From assembly GCA_002284615.2 (NCBI GenBank), contig MU069504.1:457119-490901 (forward strand): a stretch of 33,783 nt of DNA. The letters are read 5' to 3'. Every line of letters starts with the position of its first letter. Position 1 is the stretch's first letter. The stretch comes from Dunaliella salina. Taxonomy: Eukaryota > Chlorophyta > Chlorophyceae > Chlamydomonadales > Dunaliellaceae. Positions 11,014 through 17,900 of the stretch are shown here, piece after piece. A program made the position numbers and the translations under genes. The notes below the pieces were generated by a model. That model worked only from the letters and a program-made list of their open reading frames with translations. It was not told where the DNA came from and searched no databases.

Positions 11014-13723
11014 ACACACACACACACAGAGCGTCAAAATTTCAAACCGTGGTAGCCTTTGTGATCTACCTCCAGGTCTCAGCAGGAAGCAGCGGAGCAA
11101 CGTAGGCGAGAGCAAGCGGCCGCCATTGTGCGCCGCAGAGAGGAGAAGCGTGCAATTCTGCCGCCTGTGCCCCCGCCCGGCTCCGCGTCTCCTGGATGCC
11201 CTCCTCCTCTCCTTGTGCGCGTGCGGTTACCAGATGGCTCGAATGCACAGGTGAGGTTCCCCCTCTCCTAGTGGGTGTGCGTTTACCTACAGCTCGAATG
11301 TGCATGTGAGCTAGCTTTCTTCTTGTAGTGCGTGTGCGGTTGCCAGATGGCTCAAATGCGCACATGAGGCCCTCCTCTCCAAGTGAGTGTAGTTACCAAA
11401 CGGCTCGAATGCGCATGTCAGCTAGTCTCCTCTTCTATTGCGCACGTGGCTACCAGATGGCTCCATTGGGCAGGTGAGCTAGTCTTCCTCTCCTAGTGCG
11501 CGCCTGGTTACCAGATGGCTTGAATGCGTGGGTTAGGTAGTTTCCCTCTCCTAGTGCGCGTGCGGTTATCAGATGGCTCGAATGCGCAAGTGAAGTCGTC
11601 CAGCAAGGGTGTGAGGCAGCCCTACAAAGGTGTGAGGCAGGGATGTGAGGACGCCCTACACAGGTGGAGGCAGGGATGTGCATGCAGACACCAAAGTAGT
11701 TGGGTTTCAGCAGCAAAGTTTCAGTGTGCCAATTTGCAGCCAGGCCACCGATTGAGCCCAATAAAGTGATAGTAGCATTATTGCTGCCTGCAACTCTGCG
11801 CCATATTTGGGGAGCAACTTTGCAGAGTGGGCGAGCTGATGGGGGTCCTTCCTTCTTAGCCTGCACCCTCACCCCCAGCCAACAGCTCCCCCCATGCCCT
11901 TCTGCAAAATCTGATAGCGCAACATGGTTTGAGGACCAAGAGCAGCTTGAGTCCAAGAGCTCTGGTCATTCGGTGCAAGTTTTAAAAATGCACCTTTCCT
12001 TTGCAAAATCTGCATCCAAAACAGCATCTCCCCCCCCCCTCCCCCCAAACGCAACACACCACATGCCGACTTTTAAGCAAAACTCTTCATGATACATGAA
12101 ACTATGTTTGGCATGGTCAGGCAATGTAAGGGCGCCTGTTGGAGGCATGAAAAAAGCTTTGTGAAACACGAGGNGGGGGGGGGGGGGGGGGGGCGCTGCC
12201 ATTCGTTGGGACTTCAGTGAGTGAGGAGGCGCAAAGTACCTGTTTATTGGGGATCTTGTGGATCCTTTGCATGGGGATCTTGCAGATTCTTTGATCGGGG
12301 ATCTTGCCCAACAACCATTTGTCTTCTGATTGAGTGCAGCCCAACTAGATTGGCTGGGTAGCCTCCACCATGCCATACCATACAGACAGAGCTGTTTGAG
12401 GTATCAGAAAGCTTGGGCATTGAGCCTTTGATTGTGTTTGGACTGTTTGCACATTTGAGGATTTGCTGAAAATGGAAGTTGCTTCATGGGATTCGTGCAA
12501 CCAGGCGCTTCAATTGGGCCCTGGTAATTTATATGCTGACAAGTAGACATCGAGGATGGTGTGCTGAGAGCGTTGAGTAGTGCGCTGAAATTTAAGCATT
12601 GACAAGTGTACACTGAAAGCGATGCTTTAAGAGCAGTCGGTGGTGCGCCGATGAGATGAGCACCAAGCACGCTGCACAGACTCATGTGCAGATCGGTGCG
12701 TGGATGCTTTTAAATCTGCTTGTTTGCCTGCTCTCTGCAGCGCTCCTTTCCACCTGGCTCAACACTGGGGACAGTCTACGATTTTGTGGATTCCCTGGAC
12801 TCTACAAACTACTGGAAGTACAACCTGGTGGGTAGAGAAAAGCTGCGATCGTCTCTGTGCGCACCTCTTGACATTGTGTGCTAAGATTGTAAGGAGTAAA
12901 GCGGCAGATTGTGGGGCACATTTCTGTGGTAACGCTTAAGTACAAGTACAGCAATTGTGCATGCCGTCGTCTGCAATCGACCAAACATAGGTGAGCGTAC
13001 CCTGCACAAAGTCCAAATGGTTTGATGTATCATACCATACCCAAATTTTATAACGATGGTGGAATTTGCAAGAAGGTCGGCAGGTCAACAGACAGCTAAT
13101 GCCTTGATGGCAGTGCTGAAACACAACATGGAATTCAGGTAGATGTGTATAACCCAACTGAAACTCACAATGAAATTCAAATAAAAGGTGTGCACGCGAA
13201 CTGATGCGCGCAAAGGGATTCTCCTGAAAGTGTACAAACTGCTTTTGTGCTTGCAAGGTTCCAACACGCACTTCAGCAGTGCCCTGTGCGAGCTTTGTTC
13301 TTTTCCTTCTCCTTGGCCAGCGCAAGCTCTTGAGTATCTCTGGTTTCTGTCGCCGGGAAAGCCACCTCGCGGTCTGATAGCTTTCTTTGCTCTAGCGTGG
13401 CTTTTTTTCCCCCCTCATCTGTTCCCAGCAGTCTTCATGCCACAGTTTTGTTTGCATGTTGCTTTCAACTGGAAGCCTGTCCTTCAGGGCTACAGCTTGG
13501 GTAGCAGATATTTTGTTGCAACGCGTCGCGGCAAAAGCCCCAGTTTGTGAGAGCTTCTGATTCCTGTGCTGTGTCATCGCTGCTGCCGCCATCGCTGCAG
13601 GTGAGCAGCTATCCCCGGCGTGTGTACGGCCACGACTCCTTCGGGTTAGCGCTGGATGCTCTAGGCTTAGGCACCCAGGTGGCCTTGTTTGTACAGCCAG
13701 AAGATGCAGAAGAGGCCAGCTAG
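101..13723 (+). CDS. FAF2: FAF2/UBXD8 (PUX10-like) UAS-UBX protein, 3' part of gene, eight exons
   Basis: Seen: eight exons, 101-217, 3578-3688, 4136-4204, 5961-6089, 7904-8052, 11076-11250, 12741-12827 and 13601-13723, total 960 nt (319 residues plus stop). All junctions are GT-AG. All introns are phase 0 except the one after 8052, which is phase 2, and the reading frame stays open across every join. The protein reads as a thioredoxin-like UAS domain (first four exons), an Arg/Glu/Gln-rich coiled coil (fifth exon and start of the sixth) and a UBX domain (end of the sixth exon to the stop) with the SYPRRVYG loop. Family knowledge: FAF2/UBXD8 and plant PUX10 sit on the ER or lipid-droplet surface through an N-terminal hairpin and recruit the p97/CDC48 ATPase through the UBX loop for ER-associated and lipid-droplet protein degradation. 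The UBA and hairpin would lie upstream of the window. The introns are up to 3.4 kb and full of repeats. I see no convincing TGTAA-type polyadenylation signal after the stop. Confidence 0.93.
240..380. repeat. GGATA pentanucleotide microsatellite
   Basis: About 28 units of taggа-type pentamers (ggata) with scattered variants such as gataagatag and gacaggacag, just inside the donor of the first visible intron (218-3577). Confidence 0.97.
795..1425. repeat. Minisatellite of ~20-bp units (tgttggtctgccag)
   Basis: About thirty units alternate between tgttggtctgccagggctgg-like and tgttgatgtgccaggaaatg-like forms, giving a 20/41-bp period. The open frames across it on both strands are artefacts of a period near a multiple of three. 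It lies wholly inside a FAF2 intron. I see no exon-derived core here. Confidence 0.95.
2282..2435 (-). pseudogene. U6 spliceosomal snRNA retropseudogene, interrupted
   Basis: On the minus strand the sequence starts gtccttcgggacatatgtta, then aaaattggaac and, after an insertion, atacagagaagattagcatg followed by gcccctgcgcaagaatgaca. These are the 5' stem-loop, ACAGAGA box and catalytic AGC region of U6. The copy ends after about 75 nt of U6, without the 3' stem or a terminal T run, so it is not functional. It is flanked by a 10-bp direct repeat, gtgcttgcat, at 2272-2281 and 2436-2445, and it splits one unit of the minisatellite, which is the mark of retroposition. Confidence 0.88.
2343..2398 (+). 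mobile_element. 56-bp hairpin mini-element inside the U6 copy
   Basis: The insert starts ggcctagcagtcgcgcgtat, contains a cagtcg...cgactg stem and ends with cttgtaacctctct. It is flanked by near-identical 24-bp direct repeats (2319-2342 and 2399-2422) made of U6 sequence, with one mismatch. A long target-site duplication with a TTGTAACC-type tail suggests target-primed insertion of a tiny or 5'-truncated retroelement. Relatives lie at 2822-2872 and 4814-4858. Confidence 0.75.
2822..2872 (+). mobile_element. Hairpin mini-element, second copy
   Basis: It begins ggctaacagtcagtcgattt, continues gactggaggcc and ends in two ttgtaacc units. It shares the core and the tail with the copies at 2343 and 4814. 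The target duplication is not clear here because the flanks are minisatellite units that share gcatagctctgcaggcatt. Confidence 0.65.
3480..3541. repeat. CA dinucleotide microsatellite
   Basis: About 31 uninterrupted CA units end 36 bases before the FAF2 exon at 3578. The open frames through it on both strands are repeat artefacts. Confidence 0.98.
3578..3688 (+). CDS. FAF2: FAF2 exon: UAS domain core
   Basis: The exon encodes 37 residues starting DTDFFCRNVLCSPELLDLL. The family signature in human FAF2 is D-x-x-FCRNTLC-x-PEV, so the join HQ-DTDFFCRN across the 3.4-kb intron is exactly as expected. The following QQFVCWGGDVRRSDAYT corresponds to the FWACS...EGYRV segment. The acceptor is tgcatgcag ending at 3577 and the donor is gtgggt at 3689. 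This exon immediately follows a CA repeat and some 36 bases of unique sequence. Confidence 0.93.
3689..4135 (+). other. FAF2 intron with weak internal repeats
   Basis: The intron contains degenerate repeats (gcatgtcacaatg / cgtgtcacaatg, and ggattgtctc twice). No gene, RNA or exon-derived copy is visible. Confidence 0.7.
4136..4204 (+). CDS. FAF2: FAF2 exon: UAS strand with TxxP turn
   Basis: The exon encodes 23 residues, LSTSLGATTFPFTALLSLG followed by PDNK. It aligns with the SQALRENTYPFLAMIML segment of human FAF2, with the conserved Thr-x-Pro-Phe turn before a hydrophobic strand. The acceptor is ctgctgcag ending at 4135, and the donor is aag|gtgagc at 4205. An open frame continues past the donor, but the next family-conserved residues are supplied by the exon at 5961, so splicing is preferred. 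Confidence 0.85.
4264..4415. repeat. 39-bp tandem repeat in FAF2 intron
   Basis: Three full units and one partial unit of aacagtgcctttgtcacggc followed by acacagtttggcgaaggtc start at 4264, 4303, 4342 and 4381. The 39-bp period keeps a reading frame open on both strands, so the ORFs here are artefacts. Confidence 0.93.
4560..5960 (+). repeat. Array of acceptor-side exon copies upstream of exon 5961
   Basis: About eleven imperfect units of roughly 120-150 bp share the core ggctgcgcagtgctgcagc followed by a gggactgcag-like stretch. That core is the coding start of the exon at 5961. Units ending near 5690, 5812 and 5960 keep an intact acceptor, gattgcag|gtgttg or gatcgcag|gtgtcg, followed by ctggtgtctgctgcccaagg-like exon sequence. 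The rest of each unit is intronic filler such as cacagcttcccag. The array therefore consists of repeated copies of an intron-exon junction. Confidence 0.85.
4814..4858 (+). mobile_element. Hairpin mini-element, third copy with 15-bp target duplication
   Basis: The 45-bp insert begins gctagcagtcagtcgttttg, has the stem CAGTCA...TGACTG and ends ttgcaaccttgtaac. It is flanked by ctacagccgtgactg (4799-4813) and ctacagccgtggctg (4859-4873), a 15-bp direct repeat with one mismatch. Confidence 0.72.
5961..6089 (+). CDS. FAF2: FAF2 exon: end of UAS domain
   Basis: The exon encodes 43 residues from VSLVSAAQGCAVLQPGLL to LLVAQRADVQER. In plant PUX10 proteins the matching stretch reads IALLQQVEG...EEML..L, then ALVAAR...EER, and the spacing differs by only about one residue. 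The acceptor is tgatcgcag ending at 5960 and the donor is cgg|gtgcgt at 6090. The first 50 or so bases, with their acceptor, recur about ten times in the upstream intron as a tandem array, so the true acceptor is the last of several look-alikes. Confidence 0.87.
6090..7903 (+). other. FAF2 intron, mostly unique sequence
   Basis: The intron is 1.8 kb with no array comparable to its neighbours. ORFs on both strands (for example 6407-6667 minus and 7323-7910 plus) show no recognisable domain. A telomere-like patch lies at 7083-7152. Confidence 0.6.
7083..7152 (+). repeat. Interstitial telomere-like degenerate repeat
   Basis: The sequence contains ttagttagggttttagggtt, then aggttttgggttagg and decaying taggt units. 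TTTTAGGG is the telomere repeat of chlamydomonadalean algae and TTTAGGG that of most plants, so this is a short interstitial tract. Confidence 0.65.
7904..8052 (+). CDS. FAF2: FAF2 exon: coiled coil between UAS and UBX
   Basis: The exon encodes EVNRRLVDEQNAEYEASLEA followed by DR and an Arg/Gln/Glu-rich helix. FAF2 and PUX10 have R-L-x-x-EQD-x-AY-x-x-SL-x-AD at the same place. The acceptor is ttgcag ending at 7903. The donor is gcaag|gtgagc at 8053, leaving a split AGG codon (phase 2) completed by the first base of the next exon. The last 20 or so bases with the donor are repeated downstream nine times. Confidence 0.93.
8030..8830 (+). repeat. Array of donor-side exon copies downstream of exon 7904
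   Basis: Nine units of about 85-90 bp begin near 8034, 8150, 8242, 8335, 8420, 8507, 8590, 8676 and 8760. The first unit is the real exon end gaggctgaggagcgtgcaag plus gtgagc. Later units repeat gaggctgaggagcgcgcaag, aggtgagcatgcacacagga and gtagggtgcatgtacaagca. Most keep gctaggtgagc or gcaaggtgagc, a near-consensus splice donor. The second unit also repeats the preceding caggagcgtcagcggcagg coding stretch at 8107. Confidence 0.9.
8831..9480. other. Intron stretch without recognised gene
   Basis: This stretch has a short run of ggcttgtttgcgtcaggggtctgag-like units (about 9085-9195, four degenerate copies). I see no other feature. Confidence 0.55.
9487..9572. repeat. TG dinucleotide microsatellite
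   Basis: About 43 uninterrupted TG units in the FAF2 intron. The 59 bases before and the stretches after it share gccaaggtggcagagctttg-like sequence (9440-9485, 9596-9690), a small tandem duplication around the tract. Confidence 0.97.
10068..11028. repeat. CA tract containing assembly gap 10137-10940
   Basis: CA repeats border an 804-base N run on both sides (10068-10136 and 10941-11028), so the missing sequence probably begins and ends in, and may be entirely, dinucleotide repeat. The intron is therefore of unknown true length. Confidence 0.95.
11076..11250 (+). CDS. FAF2: FAF2 exon: end of coiled coil and first UBX strands
   Basis: The first base completes the split Arg codon. The exon then reads SQQEAAEQRRREQAAAIVRR, a Pro-rich linker, and LLVRVRLPDGSNAQ. 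The last part is the first two beta strands of the UBX fold, where family members have VLVRFPTGER or IIFKLPNDSR. The acceptor is acctccag ending at 11075, chosen because it alone preserves phase 2, and the donor is cag|gtgagg at 11251. The exon lies 48 bases after a CA tract that borders the assembly gap, so a further small exon inside the gap cannot be excluded, although the phase match argues against it. Confidence 0.9.
11200..11600 (+). repeat. Array of UBX-exon donor-side copies
   Basis: Seven units of about 58-60 bp start with the real exon end ctccttgtgcgcgtgcggtt, accagatggctcgaatgcac, ag|gtgagg. The copies carry tctcctagtgcgcgtgcggt, tatcagatggctcgaatgcg and caagtgaag-like endings. 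Several keep a usable-looking donor (caggtgagctag near 11472, catgtgagctag near 11303). The core is coding sequence for RVRLPDGSNAQ. Confidence 0.9.
11601..12740 (+). other. Rest of FAF2 intron: small repeats, N base and G run
   Basis: It holds a short gtgaggcagccctacaaagg-like repeat (11610-11670), a C run (12030-12048), one N at 12174 followed by about 19 Gs, and three copies of ggggatcttg (12249-12310). No gene is recognisable. The ORFs here are short and featureless. Confidence 0.6.
12741..12827 (+). CDS. FAF2: FAF2 exon: middle of UBX domain
   Basis: This exon encodes 29 residues beginning RSFPPGSTLGTVYDFVDSL and ending YWKYNL. UBX domains have R-R-F at this point, then a helix with the pattern L-YDFV-S and a K-Y-x-L strand. 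The acceptor is ctctctgcag ending at 12740. The donor is ctg|gtgggt at 12828, chosen because the resulting join KYNL-VSSYPR matches the family pattern Y-x-L-x-x-x-FPR. Confidence 0.92.
12828..13600 (+). other. FAF2 intron without recognised feature
   Basis: The intron is unique sequence with no array derived from either flanking exon and no recognisable RNA or protein. Confidence 0.6.
13601..13723 (+). CDS. FAF2: FAF2 terminal exon: UBX loop and stop codon
   Basis: The exon encodes 40 residues, VSSYPRRVYGHDSFGLALDA then LGLGTQVALFVQPEDAEEAS, and a TAG stop at 13721-13723. SYPR is the p97/CDC48-binding loop, FPR in most family members, with Tyr replacing Phe here. The final strand GTQVALFVQPE is the usual end of a UBX domain. 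The acceptor is atcgctgcag ending at 13600. The last 30 coding bases are repeated twice in the 3' flank. Confidence 0.93.
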   Translation: MSSYPRRVYGHDSFGLALDALGLGTQVALFVQPEDAEEAS

Positions 13724-13880
13724 TTTAGTTTTTCTGCTGGGGTTTGAAGTCCACCCAGCCAGAAGATGAAGAAGAGGCCAGCTAGTTTAGATTTTTGCTG
13801 GGGTTTGAAGTCCACCCAGCCAGAAGATGAAGAAGAGGCCGGCTAGCTTACTTTTTTTTGCTGGGGTTTGAAGTCCACCT
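13694..13880 (+). repeat. Triplicated stop-codon end of FAF2
   Basis: Three units of about 61 bp begin at 13694, 13756 and 13817. Each reads cagccagaagatgaagaaga then ggccagctagtttag (ggccggctag in the third) and gctggggtttgaagtccacc. The first is the end of the coding region (QPEDAEEAS and stop). The two copies would encode QPEDEEEAS and a stop but lie in the 3' untranslated or flanking DNA. Confidence 0.92.
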
Positions 13881-14496
13881 GCGGAGGACCTCAAAGCGCT
13901 CAAATGCAAGGAGATGCGACCTTGACGCACTGAAGTGCAACCTCAATGCGCTCGCCTGCAAGGTGTGCAGTGTCAATGTGCTGGAGTGCAGGAGCAAAAC
14001 TGTGTGGTCTCGATCGTACAAGCTGGGCCTGGTATGAATGATGCTCAAATCCAGGGGTGCTGGTGGCCATTTTGTGCCACTACCAATCAGCAGACAACAA
14101 GACAATTGCATTACCCAAAAAAAAAACTGCTCGTCTCGCCTGACTGCTCGCCTGGCCTAACTCTAGCCTTGGGCAAGGCAACAAGCATATATGAGCTGCA
14201 GCAGCTGAGGGTGAACGCAGCTTCTTTCCGATCCTGGCCAAGATCCCCAGAACTGACATCCGCATTACAAGTTGCAGTGGGGATTGACTTTCAGCTTGGC
14301 AGGTCGACTGCTTGGTTTGCTACACTCATATGCCAACCAGCCCCAAAAATCCATGACTAAGGATGACACAGTTGGGGGAATCTCGCTTCTGCAAGATATC
14401 CTCACGATATCATGTATAGTCATCATAAAAATGATTGCATTCTCACGCATGTTCCTGCCAGTGGAAGGTCTCGTAACTCTGCTTGTGGGTATTACA
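13881..14496. other. 3' flank of FAF2 with degenerate ~25-bp repeats
   Basis: Bases 13888-13990 contain four degenerate gcgctcaaatgcaagg / tgcgctcgcctgcaagg / tgtgctggagtgcagg units. The rest shows nothing recognisable. A short overlap of ORFs around 14265-14450 has no domain. Confidence 0.5.
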
Positions 14497-15246
14497 TTAC
14501 ATTACATGCCTTAGAAATATGATAATCATCCACTGGCTGCAGACAGCTTGGCTGCTCGGTGTTATGGAAAAGACCCATGAGTTAAGAAATAAGACGGTAG
14601 GGAAGGGTTGCAGTGTTCTTCCGCCTACTAGGGCAGTTGAGCGGGGACATAGAGGCCTGTATGGATTCATGAAGCCTCCAAGGCGTGTTGGACTACCTAG
14701 GGGTGCACAGCTGAGCAAACGCTGAAACAGAGTGCAGAAGTCCGTCAGATCCTGAGAAGTGTACTCCAGAATAATAAAACGGCAAGTATCATTGCCTCGG
14801 AATTGATGGAGAAGCCAAGTTGACATCCTCAGTACAAGCTGAAGAAACATAAGGGCCTGTAACATCTGATATTCTGTATGGGAGTCCCATACTGAGTATC
14901 AGATATTACAGGCCCTTTCTGTTTCTTCGGCTTGTACTGAGGATGTCAAGTCTCCATCAATTCCAAGACTATAATACTTACCGTTTTATTATTCTGGAGT
15001 ACCCTTCTCAGGATCCGACATCTCGGAGACATCTAAAAAAAGGATGCCCAAACGTGTTCTTCCGAAACAGCACATGACGTTGGAAGTTGCAAGAGCCCAG
15101 TAAGCGCTCTTAGTTACACAAGTCACAATGAGGTGCATGCGCATTCCAATGGCGAGTCTCAACTTTTGAAGAGTGAGCGTACAATTGAAACACGCATTGT
15201 TCCTCCGAACATGGCTTGAAAAAAAGCAAAAGTCTACGCTGGACAC
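14497..15246 (-). pseudogene. Degraded LINE 3' end, minus strand
   Basis: Reading the minus strand, 15246-15040 encodes a broken C-terminal zinc-knuckle region: one frame gives ETRHWNAHAPHCDLC, like ETSHWDGHAPQCDLC in the + strand LINE near 32520. Further on, 14790-14650 gives FIILEYTSQDLTDF and LLSCAPLGSPTRLGGFMN, close to EHIILECPSQDLTDL and LSSCAPLCSPICLRDFMN of the + strand fragment at 17463. Stops and shifts show it is dead. A large palindrome sits between the two parts. Confidence 0.65.
14746..15018. repeat. Near-perfect palindrome with ~135-bp arms
   Basis: The arms meet at tatgggagtcccata, centred on 14884, with a spacer of about one base. Pairing stretches include gggcctgtaacatctgatat with its complement, cctcagtacaagctgaagaa with ttcttcggcttgtactgagg, and cttctcaggatc with gatcctgagaag. 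Mismatches are scattered and there are small indels. Confidence 0.85.
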
Positions 15247-15639
15247 AGCCAGTGTGCATTAAGGAAAGACCCAACAGTCAGCGCTGGCCCTAACAGTGAG
15301 CCCCACCAACGGAGGTAAGGTAAGGTTACACGCTATATCTGCCTTCAAGGGCAGCTGAGTGGAAAACATACCAACCTAGGCTTAAAAGGAAGCAGGCTCA
15401 AACAGCGAAAACGAAGTCTTGCTCTGAATCACGAATCATTGATTGTTTGTGCTATTTTGTGCACTCGTGCTTGGCTGTCTTGGTCATCTCGTTGCTTGGC
15501 ACCAGAGGCACATGCATGTAAGTTTTGAACAGGTGCTGCTGCTCCTGCTGCTGAGGGAGGGCAGTGCTGGTGCTGGGCAGGGTCATGCTCTTGGCTGTGC
15601 TGCTCTTGGCTGTGCAAGCGCAGGCGCTTGGTTGGGGTG

Positions 15640-15790
15640 GTTGGGGCTCTTCCTGCTGCAGCTGCTGTCGCTCCTGCTGCTGTTGCTGCTCCTGCTGTTG
15701 CTGCTGCTGCTGCTGCTGCTGGTGCACGTGCTGGTGGTGGAGGCACAGCTGCTGCTGCTGATGCCGATGTGCGTGGTGGTGGGGCAGGTG
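15640..15790. repeat. CTG-rich trinucleotide tract
   Basis: A run of ctgctgctg with ctcctg and gttgctg interruptions. It opens Leu-, Cys- and Ala-rich frames on the + strand and Gln- and Ser-rich frames on the minus strand, none with any other protein-like feature. Confidence 0.9.
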
Positions 15791-15799
15791 AGGTAGGCG

Positions 15800-17450
15800 C
15801 CTGTGCTGCTGGCCACCAACGGAGGCAGGCTGTGGGCACTCAAGCTAATGCAGGTCCGTTGGGTTGCGGCCATCCGTCCAGCTACGTGCCTCTTATTCCT
15901 GCAAGAAACCGATCTGGAAGCATCCCCCCCAAAAACATCATTGCTTGAGTTGCTTAATTGGATGGCATGTTTGGTGCTGTCAATGTTCGTCATGTTCTTG
16001 ACAGCATGATAGTGGAGCTCTGCAGCAGTTCGTGGTCTTTGGTTGGGCCAAGTCGGCAGAGGGTATCAACAGTGTATAAGATAGTCCCGGCAACTCCGAG
16101 TAGTAAGGTATGCAATGTGTTTTGCAGTGTGTGCCCCAAAGAATTTTGTGCGTAGGCTCTCAATGGTGTACTTGAACTGATTTGTGCAGTGTGGAGTGCT
16201 TGTTTAGGTTCGGTGTCAGAGCAGAATTTCAAACGCACGAACTAAACAGATTGTTACAGACTAAACAGACCTCTTAAAAGAACTTTGCATTTGGAAGGCC
16301 TTCCATTTGGTCATGGTTTCGGGAAAGTCCCCAGATCTCAGATCATACTTTTTAAGGTGCTTGACGTGTGCGCACAATGTGGCATAGCCGCCGGGCTCAT
16401 GCTCCCCAAGAAGACATGCACCGATTAATTATTGGTGTTTTGAAAAGTGATAGGGTAGGGTTGATAGGGTTATGGGTTTTAAAACAGGTAAGCATGCCAA
16501 GTTGGTTGAATGGGGCTTGACGCCACCCAAAAGTGATTCTGATGGCATTTACTACTACAGGACCTACAATTTAAACTTGAATATAGAAAGTCTATATTTA
16601 ACCTCTGCAGCATGTCAGCATGGAATTGAGAATGGAGTGGCTGTTGAAATAGATAAACCCCAGTGACTCATGCTCTCGCTCTCCATGATTGATGCTTTGT
16701 GGGCACTTTCAAAATAGAGGTCCATGACCAATTAGAACGATCGATTACCACCAATCGGACACAGCGAACGTATCCGGGACATGCATGACATTTCTGCATA
16801 GAACCTAGAAACAGCGCACGTTCTTGAATGAGATGAAATGATTCCTGACTACCTTCATTTGCGAACTCCCCACTGAGACGACACAAAGAAACTCCACCAA
16901 ATTGGACCATCTGCAATTTAGGAGCTAGGACAAGGAATCGCTTCATGACTGATTCATCTAGACAATTTAATCAGAACACCCATGCTCATTCACCCGCCAA
17001 ATTTGGACCACCTATTTTTGGGGCGGAGCCCCCGGGGCGTAGTCCCCTTATGTTCACTTCAGTCAACACTGAAAACATAGGGGTTTGAGCCCCCCAGGCC
17101 ACCTCAAAGTGTAAAGTTTGTATGAAATAGAAGCTAATTTCCCCTTGATGCCGGATGTCCCGGGTCAATCCCCCAGCCAGTGCAAGCCCGCGGAACTAAA
17201 TCACCCCTCAGACAAACCCAATTCTAAATTCGCTATTTAGTTAATTTCAAAATGATATTTTGGTCATTGCTGGTGATTTTGGGCGGTGCAAATGTGGCGG
17301 AATGTGGTGCAGCCCCCCTTGCATTTGGCAAGGTTGAGGTGTAAACCATATTCAGGTGTAAGGGAAGCACAGGCTCCGCCCCATTTTTTTGTGATCCGCA
17401 GGATCACACCTTACTTGTTCAGTGATGAGTTAGTACCAAGATTATAACGT
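15800..17450. other. Intergenic stretch without recognised gene
   Basis: I see no protein or RNA gene. Small features are an imperfect hairpin at 17042-17082 (ccccttatgttcacttcagt pairing with actgaaaacatagggg) and a short near-palindrome tgtgatccgcaggatcaca at 17389-17407. Both could be remnants of DNA transposon ends. Confidence 0.5.
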
Positions 17451-17462
17451 GCTTGTTGGACC

Positions 17463-17729
17463 ATGGTTGTGGTTGCTGGTTGTTGCAGGTTCAACAAGTT
17501 GATTTGCAACAATTACTATTGGCATACTGTGCAAGACAAAGAGCACATTATTCTGGAGTGCCCTTCTCAGGATCTGACAGACTTGCACAATCAGTTCCAT
17601 CATTTAAATTCAAATTTGTCCAGTTGTGCACCTCTCTGTAGTCCAATATGCCTCAGAGACTTCATGAACCAAGCTAATGTCTTTGAAATAGCCAAATCTG
17701 TGTTTGCTTGCTTGAGATGCCGTGCCTGA
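17463..17729 (+). pseudogene. LINE C-terminal fragment
   Basis: The frame contains VQDKEHIILECPSQDLTDLH and SSCAPLCSPICLRDFMN and ends CLRCRA with a stop at 17727-17729. H-x4-C in EHIILEC is the end of the C-terminal zinc knuckle seen in the + strand LINE near 32580 (DEKHVIFLCP). The upstream part is missing. Confidence 0.6.
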
Positions 17730-17900
17730 CTTTTGAGCACTGCTTTCATTTTCTGCTTGAACTGGTCTGGTTACCCTGAGGAAGCCTAGGACAAATCAGC
17801 AAGCCCCGTTCACTGCAGAAGGCTGGCGGTCATACGTAAATAAATTTTTTGGTGCTCAATTGGACACAGTCACAAACTAAACTATCTATAGCACAGCTAC

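Noticed and set aside
9453..11115. Very long ORFs (up to 524 codons) on both strands around the gap
   Set aside because: They consist of CA/TG repeat (His-Thr or Cys-Val) and runs of unknown bases. They are not genes.
15429..15993. Gln- or Ala/Thr-rich ORFs on the minus strand and Leu-rich ORF on the + strand
   Set aside because: They come from the CTG tract, with no flanking domain or splice logic.
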